Below, one piece after another: positions 50,374 through 58,628 of a DNA stretch of 64,000 nucleotides (position 1 is its first letter; every line of letters starts with the position of its first letter). Made by a program: the position numbers and the translations under genes. Below the pieces are notes generated by a model. That model ran no database searches. It was not told the origin of the DNA and saw nothing but the letters and a program-made list of their open reading frames with translations. This stretch comes from Geovibrio ferrireducens (GTDB taxonomy: Bacteria; Chrysiogenota; Deferribacteres; Deferribacterales; Geovibrionaceae), in contig NZ_JAJAPB010000014.1 of the NCBI RefSeq assembly GCF_026226615.1, forward strand, positions 1 through 64,000, read 5' to 3'.

Positions 50374-50865
50374 TCAGCTCTTCATATTGACATACTGAAG
50401 GGGTATGCCGAGTTCAGATGTCTTAAGGAACTGGATAACTTCCTGAAGATCGTCTATCTTCTTGCCCTGCACCCTTACCTTGTCATCCATTATGGAGGCC
50501 TGAACCTTGAGTTTTGAGTCTTTGATCATTTTCACGATCTTTTTGCTCACTTCCTTATCCAGCCCTTCCTTAACTATGACATCCCTTTTAAACTGCCTGT
50601 TGCCTGTGGGCTCAGGGTCTTTGAAATCCAGACAGTCAGGGTCTATGGAACGCTTTATAAGAGCGCCTATCAGCATCTCTCTGAGAGCTTTTATCTTCAT
50701 GTCATCGTTTGTGACCATGTGGATCTTTTTGTCTTTTTTATTGAGTTCAACGGTTGTATTAGAGCCTTTAAAATCGTACCTGTTCTCGATCTCTTTTTTG
50801 AGAATGTTCACAGCATTGTCAAGTTCCTGACCGTCAACTTCGCTGACCACGTCGAAAGATGGCAT
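50374..50865 (-). CDS. yajQ: YajQ family nucleotide-binding protein
   Basis: 163 residues, full length, with SFDVVSEVDGQELDNAVN at the start and the repeated ferredoxin-like fold. The IENRYDFKGSNTTVEL segment is near-invariant in the family. Some members bind c-di-GMP and partner transcription factors; others are little characterised. Given the many c-di-GMP genes in the window it may be an effector, but this is inference. It heads the operon with carbonic anhydrase and rarD. Confidence 0.93.
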   Translation of the reverse strand: MPSFDVVSEVDGQELDNAVNILKKEIENRYDFKGSNTTVELNKKDKKIHMVTNDDMKIKALREMLIGALIKRSIDPDCLDFKDPEPTGNRQFKRDVIVKEGLDKEVSKKIVKMIKDSKLKVQASIMDDKVRVQGKKIDDLQEVIQFLKTSELGIPLQYVNMKS

Positions 50866-50950
50866 GTTTTCCTCCGTAATGTATTAACCCTTTATTATAG
50901 CGGCGGACGCGGCGTTTTTCAAACATATAATTAACAGAGAACAAGTGAAA

Positions 50951-50989
50951 ATGTTACCTATGTCCTCGGTTAATTATGTTACCTATGTC
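50951..50989. repeat. Twice-repeated ATGTTACCTATGTC, possible insertion-sequence end
   Basis: ATGTTACCTATGTC occurs at 50951-50964 and again at 50976-50989, 25 bp apart. The wording resembles the multiple terminal repeats of some IS21/IS481-type elements as I remember them. No transposase gene is near, so this would be a lone remnant. Confidence 0.35.
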
Positions 50990-51012
50990 TATGCATTATA
51001 CAAAGAAAAACA

Positions 51013-51033
51013 CCCTCCTTTTGTAAAGGAGGG
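51013..51033. repeat. Hairpin CCCTCCTTT / AAAGGAGGG
   Basis: Perfect 9-base arms with a TGT loop, followed by GCGGGGGAGGATTTT. It belongs by wording to the same C/T-rich hairpin group as 34510 and 48448. Confidence 0.55.
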
Positions 51034-51090
51034 CGGGGGAGGATTTTAGCAAATATTTACGATTACTCTAAAAAGAGCTTTAAAAAAACT

Positions 51091-51114
51091 CAGGCGGGCA
51101 TGAAAGCCCGCCTG
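51091..51114 (-). terminator. Rho-independent terminator of the rpoE-degP operon
   Basis: CAGGCGGGC and GCCCGCCTG pair around a six-base loop. Read on the minus strand it is followed by AGTTTTTTT. It lies 26 bp after the degP stop codon. Confidence 0.9.
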
Positions 51115-51139
51115 ATGTATCGCTTAGTGTGTCTGTGCT

Positions 51140-52510
51140 TTATTTATCGAAGGCGATGAATCTTCCGCTGCCTCTGCTGACAACCTTGAGGAAGACCACG
51201 TCTCCGGTTTTTATTTTGTCATACTTGGTGTAGAAGTCCTCTGCGGATTTTACCGACTGTCTGTTGACCCAGAGTATTATATCCCCGGTTCTCAGACCTG
51301 CGTTGTAAGCGTTTGTGGTTTCATCTATAGATGTCACCGCCACACCGCCGTCCACACCGAATTTCTTCGCTGTCGCCGCATCGATCTCCTTAACCGCTAT
51401 GGGTTTTGAAACTTCGGGCTCAGAGGGAGCGGTGCTTGTGCTGTTGTCATCTTTTCTCAGTCCGAGCTTAACGGAAATATCACGCTTTTTGCCGTCTCTC
51501 ACCACAGTGAGTTTCACCACACTATTGGGTTCATAGCCGCCGATTATATTTATAAGGTCTCTGCTGTCCTTTATCGGTTTACCGTTGATCGCCACAACAA
51601 CATCCCCGGCCTTGATACCTGCTTTCTCCGCGGGGTCACCTTTTACAACATCCGCAATGAGAGCGCCTTCGCTGTTTTCCAGCCCAAGCCCCTCTGCAAT
51701 TTTGTCATCAAGTGACTGCACGGTTACACCCAGCCAGCCTCTGTCCACTTTCCCTTTTTTCAGTTTGGGCAGAATGTCCTTAAGCATATTCACCGGAACA
51801 GCGAAGCCCAGACCCTGACCGGAGGGGATAATGGCGGTGTTGATACCCACCACCTCGCCATCAAGATTGAGGAGGGGACCGCCGGAGTTGCCGGGGTTGA
51901 TCGATGCATCCGTCTGCATGAAATTATCATAAGGGCCGCTGCCGAGAGCTCTGGCTTTTCCGCTGATTATACCAGCGGTCACAGTCCACTCAAGGCCGAG
52001 AGGATTCCCTATGGCCACCACCCAGTCGCCGACTTCAGCCAAGTTTGAGTCACCGAGTTTAATAGGCGAAAGCTTCACGCCCTTGGGGTCTATTTTGATA
52101 AGGGCAAGATCAGTCATGGGGTCTTTGCCGACAACCGTCGCCTTGAACTCATGCTTGTCATTGAGCTTGATAATTATCTCATCCGCACCGTCAATAACGT
52201 GGTTGTTTGTGACTATGAGCCCCGCAGCATCTATAACAAAGCCGGAACCGAGGGAGTTTGTTTTATATTCCTGCGGTTTGCCGCCGCTGTTCGGCGCATT
52301 GAACTGATCGCCGAAAAATTTCCTGAAAAATTCATCATGGAAAATATCAGGCATTTTCCTTGTAACAGTCTTGGTAGTGGATATATTCACAACGCCGTCG
52401 CGCGTTTTCTTAACAACATCAGAAAAGCTGACGGGGGCTACCGCAGCCTGAGCCGCAGCGGCAGTAAAAATTATCAGCATTGATAAAAGAGCGGTAATCT
52501 TTCTTACCAT
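51140..52510 (-). CDS. degP: Do-family periplasmic serine protease (DegP/MucD)
   Basis: 456 residues with a signal peptide (ALLSMLIIFTAAAAQA). The chymotrypsin fold has VTNNHVIDGADEI (His), DLALIKID (Asp) and NPGNSGGPLLN (Ser). Two PDZ domains follow, the first near WLGVTVQSL, the second near DGGVAVTSIDETTNA. It degrades or refolds damaged envelope proteins. It is the last gene of rpoE-rseA-rseB-degP, the same order as algU-mucA-mucB-mucD in Pseudomonas. Confidence 0.95.
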   Translation of the reverse strand: MVRKITALLSMLIIFTAAAAQAAVAPVSFSDVVKKTRDGVVNISTTKTVTRKMPDIFHDEFFRKFFGDQFNAPNSGGKPQEYKTNSLGSGFVIDAAGLIVTNNHVIDGADEIIIKLNDKHEFKATVVGKDPMTDLALIKIDPKGVKLSPIKLGDSNLAEVGDWVVAIGNPLGLEWTVTAGIISGKARALGSGPYDNFMQTDASINPGNSGGPLLNLDGEVVGINTAIIPSGQGLGFAVPVNMLKDILPKLKKGKVDRGWLGVTVQSLDDKIAEGLGLENSEGALIADVVKGDPAEKAGIKAGDVVVAINGKPIKDSRDLINIIGGYEPNSVVKLTVVRDGKKRDISVKLGLRKDDNSTSTAPSEPEVSKPIAVKEIDAATAKKFGVDGGVAVTSIDETTNAYNAGLRTGDIILWVNRQSVKSAEDFYTKYDKIKTGDVVFLKVVSRGSGRFIAFDK

Positions 52511-53227
52511 TTATTTTTCCTCCTTGAAGGCAAGTCTGGCTACAACCTTTTCCATCTGCGGAAAAGGGATGGTTCCCACAACAGTGTAGAGAGTTTCGCC
52601 AACTTTTTTTCTGAAAACGTAGTTACCGTATAATATGCGGGCGGAATCCTTCATTTCGCCCTCCGCCTTACTGACAAAAACGGAGAACTTGTTGAGGCCG
52701 TCCGAGTAGAGCGTCTGGATTGTTCCGTCCTTAAGCTCTTTTTTAAACACAGCCTTAAAACCGGGGAACTCGTCCCTTCCGGTTGTAACCGCGGGGCGGG
52801 GCTGCTCCACCACAGGTTTGAGGTCACCGTCCCTGTCCTCGAAGCTGTAGGCGTAGATCAGTTTGCCGTCAGGGTCATAAACTTCCCTGCGGAGAATCTG
52901 GTCCCACTTCTCATCAACGAGGAGAACGTGCCTGAACCTGTCCGGCAGAATGGGCACTATGTCATACTGGGCGACATCGTGGCCGTAGTATTTCATGCCG
53001 TAATCGATTTTAATGTTGTAAAAATCCTTCTGAATCTTATCCATCTCCAGATGCTTCTCTTTGAGCCTGGACGCAAGATCATGCAGAGCAGAGTGGCCTG
53101 CACCCAGGTTTTCAAGAAGGAAGGAGGAATAAGCCCTCTCGTCAACGGCGATTTTGAAGAAAACCTTCACATCGCCGCCATAGCTGACAAAGGGTATAAG
53201 AAGGATCAAAAAAATAAGTCTTGTCAT
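52511..53227 (-). CDS. rseB: RseB/MucB-like periplasmic regulator of sigma-E
   Basis: 238 residues with a signal peptide (LIFLILLIPFVSYG). The LolA-like domain has YDIVPILPDRFRHVLLVDEK then REVYDPDGKLIYAYSFEDRD, and the C-terminal domain has TLYSDGLNKFSVFVSKAEG and YTVVGTIPFPQMEKVVARLA, all in the order of RseB/MucB. RseB guards the anti-sigma factor RseA and senses misfolded lipoproteins or LPS. It is shorter than E. coli RseB (~318). It overlaps rseA by 4 bp and touches degP. Confidence 0.85.
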   Translation of the reverse strand: MTRLIFLILLIPFVSYGGDVKVFFKIAVDERAYSSFLLENLGAGHSALHDLASRLKEKHLEMDKIQKDFYNIKIDYGMKYYGHDVAQYDIVPILPDRFRHVLLVDEKWDQILRREVYDPDGKLIYAYSFEDRDGDLKPVVEQPRPAVTTGRDEFPGFKAVFKKELKDGTIQTLYSDGLNKFSVFVSKAEGEMKDSARILYGNYVFRKKVGETLYTVVGTIPFPQMEKVVARLAFKEEK

Positions 53228-53673
53228 TGTCCGAAGTTGACTACTCCGATTTCATCGCCTGAGCTGCCGTATGTGCTCGCGACATGCTCAAATACATAGC
53301 GTTCCAGTTTTTCGTTGCCTGATGCAACACTCTCGGTTTCCGCAGGGTTCATAACGGCAAAAGCCATAAGCCCTGCCACAAGTGCCGCCGCAACCGAGCT
53401 GAAGCCGATTAATTTCTTTCTGCTTTTGCTCACTACGGCTACGGATTCGCCGGAGTCGGCCATAATGGAAGACATAATGGATGATGTAAAATCCACGTCT
53501 TCTGTTTTTGAGTATCCTTCTGTCACCATGGAACCGAGTGTGTACAGTTCCGAAAGTTCGTTTCTGCAGGGGGCGCATTTCTTAAGGTGCGCCTCCACAG
53601 CAGCGGACTCAAACTGCGAACATTCACCGTCTACATATGCCGACAACAATTTACGATGTTTTGTACAGTCCAT
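53224..53673 (-). CDS. rseA: Anti-sigma factor with zinc-finger (RseA/MucA-like)
   Basis: About 149 residues. The N-terminal anti-sigma domain has a zinc motif: CTKHRKLLSAYVDGECSQFE, then AHLKKCAPCRNEL (HxxxCxxC). A membrane segment at about 88-106 (KLIGFSSVAAALVAGLMAFAV) divides it from a short periplasmic tail. It should hold RpoE at the membrane until cleaved. ATG 53673 has AGGGG seven bases upstream, so it is preferred to TTG 53679. It overlaps the rpoE end by 23 bp. Confidence 0.88.
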   Translation of the reverse strand: MDCTKHRKLLSAYVDGECSQFESAAVEAHLKKCAPCRNELSELYTLGSMVTEGYSKTEDVDFTSSIMSSIMADSGESVAVVSKSRKKLIGFSSVAAALVAGLMAFAVMNPAETESVASGNEKLERYVFEHVASTYGSSGDEIGVVNFGQ

Positions 53674-54226
53674 CTGCAAGCCCCTGTTTTATGAGTCTTT
53701 CTTTTATAATATTTCTTGCGTTGAACAGTCTGCTTCTGACTGTTCCCAGCGGGATATTGAGCATCTCCGCTATTTCTTCGTAGCTCATGTCCTCCACCTC
53801 GCGGAGGATTATGACCACCCGGAGCCTGTCCGGCAGGGAGTCAACGAACATGCGCACATACCTTTTCATTTCCTCTTTCAGCGTAAGCTCTTCGGGGCTT
53901 TCGCCTGAGGAAATGTTTTCAAAGAAGCTGGATTCGTCATCTTCCGTCTCCACATCAAGAACACGCTTTTCTTTCTCAAAGTGGTTCAGCGCCATGTTAA
54001 GGGCAATTCGTTTTATCCATGGATAAAACTGGGAGCGGTTGTTAAGGGTGTCCAGCTTCCTGAAAGCCCTTAAAAAGCTTTCCTGCACTATGTCCTCGGC
54101 CAGTTCTCTGTTCTTGACCATATGAAGCACCGTGCTGAAAAGCTTGGACTGGTACTTACGGATAAGCAGCTCGTACGATGCCGCGTCCCCGTCAATTACC
54201 TTTTCTACTACGAGAGCATCTCCCAT
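53651..54226 (-). CDS. rpoE: ECF sigma factor RpoE/AlgU
   Basis: 191 residues of group ECF02-like. Region 2 has LIRKYQSKLFSTVLHMVKN and DIVQESFLRAFRKL, followed by FYPWIKRIALNMALNHFEKE. Region 4 has REVEDMSYEEIAEMLNIPLG and TVRSRLFNARNIIKE. It directs transcription of envelope-stress genes when released from RseA. AGGAGGAACAA precedes the ATG. A matching sigma-E promoter lies immediately upstream, so it drives itself. Confidence 0.95.
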   Translation of the reverse strand: MGDALVVEKVIDGDAASYELLIRKYQSKLFSTVLHMVKNRELAEDIVQESFLRAFRKLDTLNNRSQFYPWIKRIALNMALNHFEKEKRVLDVETEDDESSFFENISSGESPEELTLKEEMKRYVRMFVDSLPDRLRVVIILREVEDMSYEEIAEMLNIPLGTVRSRLFNARNIIKERLIKQGLADGLYKTS

Positions 54227-54243
54227 TTGTTCCTCCTGCTTAC

Positions 54244-54271
54244 TTTGATAAGCACCGGCTTTAAAAGTTCA
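54244..54271 (-). promoter_or_regulatory. Sigma-E-type promoter upstream of rpoE
   Basis: Read on the minus strand: TGAACTT, 16 bases, TCAAA. This matches the RpoE consensus GGAACTT-N16-TCNAA. Transcription would start about 10-15 bases before the rpoE ATG, giving a very short leader. It indicates positive autoregulation. Confidence 0.75.
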
Positions 54272-54443
54272 TTGCCGTAAAAAAAATTTATCCCCGCGGG
54301 TGCAAATCCGCAAGGCGGTAATTTACATTTACAAAAAAAAGACCTGTCAGGTGTTTATTCTACTTGATATTAGCGCGCGAATCAATAGACTATAGAAAAG
54401 CCGCACAAAGAAGGCTGATTAATATACGGAGCAAGTGATTAAT

Positions 54444-55442
54444 ATGAGTAAAAAACGTCTTATACCGGCCGCTGTCATCGTACTTCTGATTGTCCTTTAC
54501 ATAGGCACATCCTACTACCTCAAACAAAAAGTTGTTGAACAGATCAACGAATTTGCATCTTCAGCGGGTTTCAGCGAAAAAATAAGGTATGAGGCGCTCA
54601 GTGTCAGCCCCATAACCATGGGCGGAACCATGAAGCAGGTTTCACTTGAGGAATCAGGGCTTGAGTTCAAAGCGGACGAGCTGAGCTTCAATGTACTCTC
54701 ACGCAAGTCCAGAATCAGAGATCTCGTAATAGCCAACGGTGAGCAGGTTATAAAAGTTGATGAAATAGACATCAAAAAATACAAACTTGAAGACGGAATA
54801 CCGAAAAGCACGATCATTGATGTCACTGCACTGCGTTTTCCGGTCGATTCACCGGAAATTAAAAGCAGAATCAAGGCTGATGAGCTTGTTATAGATATTC
54901 AGCTTGCCACTGAAGCGGACTTCAAAAAACAGGTCTACGAATATTCCAAGCTGAACTTCATGTTCAGAGACCTTGTTGACGTGAAAATGAACCTCACATT
55001 CAGCGGTGTGGATATAAAAAGCTACGCTAAGTTTGATGCTACAAATCCTGAGGCTCTCCAGAATAATCCCGAATTTGCACAGAAGGTTCAGCAGGATCTT
55101 GCAAATCTCAAACTGAACAGCTTCATCATAACAATGAAGGACAAAGGCGCTGCGGACAAGCTTTTCCTCAGCCCGGAGGAAGGCGATAACTCCACACTTG
55201 AGGAGCGTAAGCAGCAGCTTGCGGCCGAGCTTGATCAGGATATAGCCGAAACCGAATCCCCTTTTGAAAGAAAACTTGCGGAAGATATGAAAAAAGCCCT
55301 GCTGGAAAACAGAAAAGAGGTAGTAATCACCATGATGCCAAAAGAACCTGTAAGCATTCAGCAGGTAATGCTCAGCAATATGATGGGTGCGGGGATGGAC
55401 GAACTGGCGGAAATAACCGGACTTAAATACGAATTTAAATAA
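54444..55442 (+). CDS. Membrane-anchored protein of unknown function (DUF945-like)
   Basis: About 332 residues with one N-terminal membrane helix (LIPAAVIVLLIVLYIG) and a long periplasmic part rich in beta strands, e.g. SPITMGGTMKQVSLEESG and FKADELSFNVLSRKSRIRD. The pattern suggests an AsmA/DUF945-type lipid-bridge or fibre fold, but I cannot name it. ATG 54444 (AAGTGA upstream) is preferred to GTG 54435. It is divergent from rpoE and ends in a hairpin terminator. Confidence 0.75.
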   Translation: MSKKRLIPAAVIVLLIVLYIGTSYYLKQKVVEQINEFASSAGFSEKIRYEALSVSPITMGGTMKQVSLEESGLEFKADELSFNVLSRKSRIRDLVIANGEQVIKVDEIDIKKYKLEDGIPKSTIIDVTALRFPVDSPEIKSRIKADELVIDIQLATEADFKKQVYEYSKLNFMFRDLVDVKMNLTFSGVDIKSYAKFDATNPEALQNNPEFAQKVQQDLANLKLNSFIITMKDKGAADKLFLSPEEGDNSTLEERKQQLAAELDQDIAETESPFERKLAEDMKKALLENRKEVVITMMPKEPVSIQQVMLSNMMGAGMDELAEITGLKYEFK

Positions 55443-55453
55443 TAACACAAACA

Positions 55454-55475
55454 CGGGCGGCTCTCAGGCTGCCCG
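55454..55475 (+). terminator. Rho-independent terminator
   Basis: CGGGCGGC pairs with GCTGCCCG (one G-U pair) around TCTCAG, followed by TTTTC. It closes the preceding membrane protein gene. Confidence 0.8.
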
Positions 55476-55565
55476 TTTTCACCCTTCCTTTCCGCAAAAA
55501 TATCCTTATATAAGCGCGGCCTAAACTTTTCCGCTTTAAGACTTAAAAAGACTTGTCTTTAATTG

Positions 55566-55594
55566 TTGACAGATGCAGACGTGCCTGATATATC
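55566..55594 (+). promoter_or_regulatory. Sigma-70 promoter of the tRNA-Ser/SRP RNA unit
   Basis: TTGACA, 17 bases, TATATC. The -35 box is perfect and spacing optimal. The predicted start is about 8 bases before the tRNA. Confidence 0.75.
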
Positions 55595-55608
55595 TGTTTT
55601 TCTCTTAA

Positions 55609-55697
55609 GGAGAGGTGGCCGAGCTAGGTTGAAGGCGTACGACTGGAACTCGTATGTGCGTGAAAACGTACCGAGGGTTCGAATCCCTCCTTCTCCG
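55609..55697 (+). tRNA. tRNA-Ser (anticodon GGA)
   Basis: 89 nt with acceptor GGAGAGG pairing with CTTCTCC, D-loop, anticodon loop CTGGAAC giving GGA (reads UCC and UCU), a long variable arm typical of serine tRNA and the T-loop GGTTCGAATCC. CCA is not encoded. Confidence 0.95.
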
Positions 55698-55715
55698 TTT
55701 TACGAATCAAGAGAG

Positions 55716-55820
55716 TGGCTCGATGGGGCCTCTGCAATGGTTGCTGTGTGAACCCCGCCAGGCCCGGAAGGGAGCAACGGTAACATTTGCGATTATGTGC
55801 CGGAGTTTCCCTGTCGAGCC
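55716..55820 (+). ncRNA. ffs: Signal recognition particle RNA (4.5S type)
   Basis: Small bacterial SRP RNA of about 105 nt. Ends pair (GGCTCGA with TCGAGCC). The conserved core is clear: AACCCCGCCAGGCCCGGAAG, then GGGAGCAACGGTAACA. GGAA caps the domain IV hairpin to which Ffh binds. A run of five T follows the end stem and serves as terminator. It probably shares a promoter with the tRNA-Ser 18 bp upstream. Confidence 0.95.
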
Positions 55821-55855
55821 TTTTTAAGTTTAATTAAAAACTTCGGAGTCACCAA

Positions 55856-57754
55856 ATGCTTACCAACTTCAGAAAACAAAAAACCGTCCTTAGATTTGCC
55901 CTTTGGTTTGTTATCATCGCATTTGTCGTTACCATCTTCCTTGTATGGGGTGTGGGTGATAAAGTTGCGAATGCAAACTTCCTCATGAAAATCAACGGAC
56001 AGACAGTCTCCTACGAAGAGTATTCCAACGCTCTTGAAAACACCCGCAACTACATGAGAAGCATTTTCGGGGACAACTTCGACTCTCTCGCTCAGGACGG
56101 AGAGCTTGAGAAAAAGGTCATCGAAGATCTCACCAACAAATACCTCCTCATTCAGAAAGCCAAAGAAAACGGCGTAACCGTTTCCGATGACGAAGTGCTG
56201 GCTGTCATCACCTCCATCCCGTCATTTCAGGTGGACGGACAGTTCAACAAGGAAGCATACCAGACAATACTCGCCAGAAGCCGCATGACTCCCCAGCAGT
56301 TTGAAGAATCCGTAAGGACAGACAGGCTTGCTGAAAAAATGCGTGAGCTTATCACATCCTCAGTAGCTGTAAGCGATGAGGAAGTGGCGAAGGAATACAC
56401 ATACAGAAACAAAAAAGCCTCAGTTTCATACATAACCCTCGATGCCGAAAACTTCTCACACGAAGTGAAGGCAGAGGAAGCGGTGCTTAAAGAATACTTC
56501 TCCGCAAACGCAGAGAACTACCGCATCCCCAAACGGATCAAAGTCCTTTACACTTACTTTGATCCCGCAACTTTCACACCCGCTGCGGTTATCTCCGATC
56601 AGGATGCCGAAAGCTACTATGTGCGCAATCAGGATCAGTTCAACACCCCCGAAGCCGTACACGCAAGGCACATACTGATCCGTGTTGAGGACTGGCACAA
56701 TCAGGAAGCAGTCAAAGCAGCGCTTACTAAAACAGAAAGCATAATAAACGAGATAAAAGGCGGACTCGACTTCGCGGAAGCTGCCAGAAAATACTCCGCA
56801 GACTCCTCAGCGGTGAACGGCGGCGATCTCGGATTCTTCACAAAAGGCCAGATGGTTCCTGAGTTTGAGCAGGCAGCATTCGCTCTTAACACAGGCGAGG
56901 TAAGCGGCGTTGTAAAAACAATGTACGGATACCACATAATAAAGGCTGAAGAGAAGAAGGAAGCAAGCAAACCCGCGCTGGAAGAAGTTAAGGAAGACAT
57001 CAAAAAACTCCTCACCGCTCAGGCTGGTGAAGCCGAGTTCAGAGAGTATGTCTTCGGCAGATACACAGCAATAGTCAGAGCCGCAAACATCACCGCATAC
57101 AACGGTACAGCAGAAAAACAGCTTCCCGTAAGGGAAACAGGCTTCTTCTCCGCTGAGGATATAGTGGAGCCCGTTTCCGCTAATCCCGATGTTATGAACA
57201 AGCTTTTCAGACTCTCCAAGTCAGAAGTAAGCCAGGTTGAAACAATAAACGGCGTAAGCTACATATTCGAAATAGCAGATGTTCAGGAATCCAGAATACC
57301 TGAGTTTGACGAAGTTCGCTCCGTTGTTCAGACTGACTACATAAGAGCGGAAGCTGTCAGGATTGCCGCTGCAAAAGCTGAGGAAGCCATGAAAGAGGCT
57401 GACATCAAAGCAGCAGCAGACAAACTCGGCTCAACCTTCACAACAACTCCCCAGTTCATAAGAGTTCAGCAGATTCCCGGAATCGGCATGAACCTTGAAC
57501 TGAACGATATGATATTCGAAGCGGGCGCAGCCAAGTTCATCGCAAGACCCTTTGTAAACGGAAGCTCCGTTTACGCGGTTTACGTGAATGAAATAGCTGA
57601 ACCCTCAATGGACGAGCTTAAAGACTACGCAGCTATGATTAAGAATGAGCTTCTCATGACTAAGTCTGACGAAGCACTGAAAGCTTACCTTGATGAGGCA
57701 AAAGCAAAAGCCAAGATTGAGATAAGCCCTTTCTACGAGAACCTTTTTAAATAA
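55856..57754 (+). CDS. ppiD: PpiD-like membrane-anchored SurA_N/PPIase chaperone
   Basis: 632 residues with an N-terminal cytosolic tail (RKQKTVLRF), a single membrane helix (FALWFVIIAFVVTIFLVWGV), a SurA_N-like region and one parvulin domain (HARHILIRVED, then GGDLGFFTKGQMVPEFEQAAF). A long C-terminal periplasmic region follows. PpiD sits at the exit of SecYEG and assists newly exported proteins. It follows the SRP RNA by 35 bp, so a targeting RNA and a periplasmic folding factor are adjacent. Confidence 0.9.
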   Translation: MLTNFRKQKTVLRFALWFVIIAFVVTIFLVWGVGDKVANANFLMKINGQTVSYEEYSNALENTRNYMRSIFGDNFDSLAQDGELEKKVIEDLTNKYLLIQKAKENGVTVSDDEVLAVITSIPSFQVDGQFNKEAYQTILARSRMTPQQFEESVRTDRLAEKMRELITSSVAVSDEEVAKEYTYRNKKASVSYITLDAENFSHEVKAEEAVLKEYFSANAENYRIPKRIKVLYTYFDPATFTPAAVISDQDAESYYVRNQDQFNTPEAVHARHILIRVEDWHNQEAVKAALTKTESIINEIKGGLDFAEAARKYSADSSAVNGGDLGFFTKGQMVPEFEQAAFALNTGEVSGVVKTMYGYHIIKAEEKKEASKPALEEVKEDIKKLLTAQAGEAEFREYVFGRYTAIVRAANITAYNGTAEKQLPVRETGFFSAEDIVEPVSANPDVMNKLFRLSKSEVSQVETINGVSYIFEIADVQESRIPEFDEVRSVVQTDYIRAEAVRIAAAKAEEAMKEADIKAAADKLGSTFTTTPQFIRVQQIPGIGMNLELNDMIFEAGAAKFIARPFVNGSSVYAVYVNEIAEPSMDELKDYAAMIKNELLMTKSDEALKAYLDEAKAKAKIEISPFYENLFK

Positions 57755-57766
57755 CAAAACACTTGG

Positions 57767-57794
57767 AGCCCCGCCGCAAGCGGGGCTTTTTTTT
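57767..57794 (+). terminator. Rho-independent terminator of ppiD
   Basis: AGCCCCGC and GCGGGGCT pair around a 5-base loop, followed by eight T. Confidence 0.92.
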
Positions 57795-57889
57795 GCCGTT
57801 GCCTCATAGTTCTGAGGATCATTCCGGTTTTATTCTTGACACTGTCCGTCATTTATCCCACTATCTGCAAAAAACGGAAAGGTGCACCA

Positions 57890-58519
57890 ATGCCTGATAT
57901 TCAGCAGATTATTCTCTTTTCTGCGGCCTCTGTCGTTCTCGCAGTCACTCCGGGGCCGGATATTTTATACGTAATCACAAGAGGCATGACTCAGGGGCGC
58001 AGCGCGGCTCTCTCCGCAGCGGCCGGCTTCTCACTCGGCAATATAGCCCATACTGCTTTTGCAGTTCTGGGGCTTTCGGCAATTGTTATGTCATCGGTTA
58101 CAATATTCACAGTAATCAAGCTTCTGGGTGCGGCATACCTGATTTACATAGGCTGGAAAACCTTCACAGCAAAGGGTGCATCCCTTAACGGCGGCGATAC
58201 CAAGGTGCTCTCACCGAAATCTATCTTCATTCAGAGCATAACAGCTAATATGCTCAATCCAAAAGTCGCGCTGTTCTTCATAGCCTTTCTGCCGCAGTTT
58301 GTCAGGGCTGAAAACGGCTCTGCGGCGGGACAGATGGCTGTTTTCGGAATGCTGTTCATTGTCTGCACATTCATAGTATTCGGAGTCTGCGGCATACTGG
58401 CGGGGTTCATAGGGGATTACCTGAAAAGGAACGAAAAAGCGGGCACTCTTATGAACAGAATTGCGGGGGTTATACTGATGGCTCTGGGTTTAAGTCTGGC
58501 GTTATACAAGAAAGCGTGA
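57890..58519 (+). CDS. LysE/RhtB family amino-acid exporter
   Basis: 209 residues with six hydrophobic helices. The N-terminal VLAVTPGPDILYVITRGM and the glycine/asparagine motif NMLNPKVALFFIAFLPQF are family hallmarks. It exports amino acids or related compounds; the substrate cannot be told. ATG 57890 is chosen with AAAGGTG five bases upstream; the frame upstream to 57836 looks non-coding. Confidence 0.92.
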   Translation: MPDIQQIILFSAASVVLAVTPGPDILYVITRGMTQGRSAALSAAAGFSLGNIAHTAFAVLGLSAIVMSSVTIFTVIKLLGAAYLIYIGWKTFTAKGASLNGGDTKVLSPKSIFIQSITANMLNPKVALFFIAFLPQFVRAENGSAAGQMAVFGMLFIVCTFIVFGVCGILAGFIGDYLKRNEKAGTLMNRIAGVILMALGLSLALYKKA

Positions 58520-58549
58520 ACGCTGCGCCCGGCAGGGACTCAAATATCC

Positions 58550-58577
58550 GTCATTGCGGACGCAGTGAAACGATCTC
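58550..58577. repeat. Half copy of the GTCATTGCGAG-type repeat
   Basis: GTCATTGCGGACGCAGTGAA followed by ACGATCTC. It resembles one arm of the palindromic repeat at 34412-34484. Confidence 0.45.
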
Positions 58578-58598
58578 AAAATGTATTAAAGTATCAAC

Positions 58599-58617
58599 GC
58601 CCTCTCAATGAGAGGGC
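58599..58617. terminator. Hairpin after purF
   Basis: GCCCTCTC and GAGAGGGC pair perfectly around AAT, 12 bp after the purF stop on its strand. There is no strong T-run, so it may be a 3' stabiliser rather than a terminator. Confidence 0.5.
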
Positions 58618-58628
58618 ATCGCTTAATA

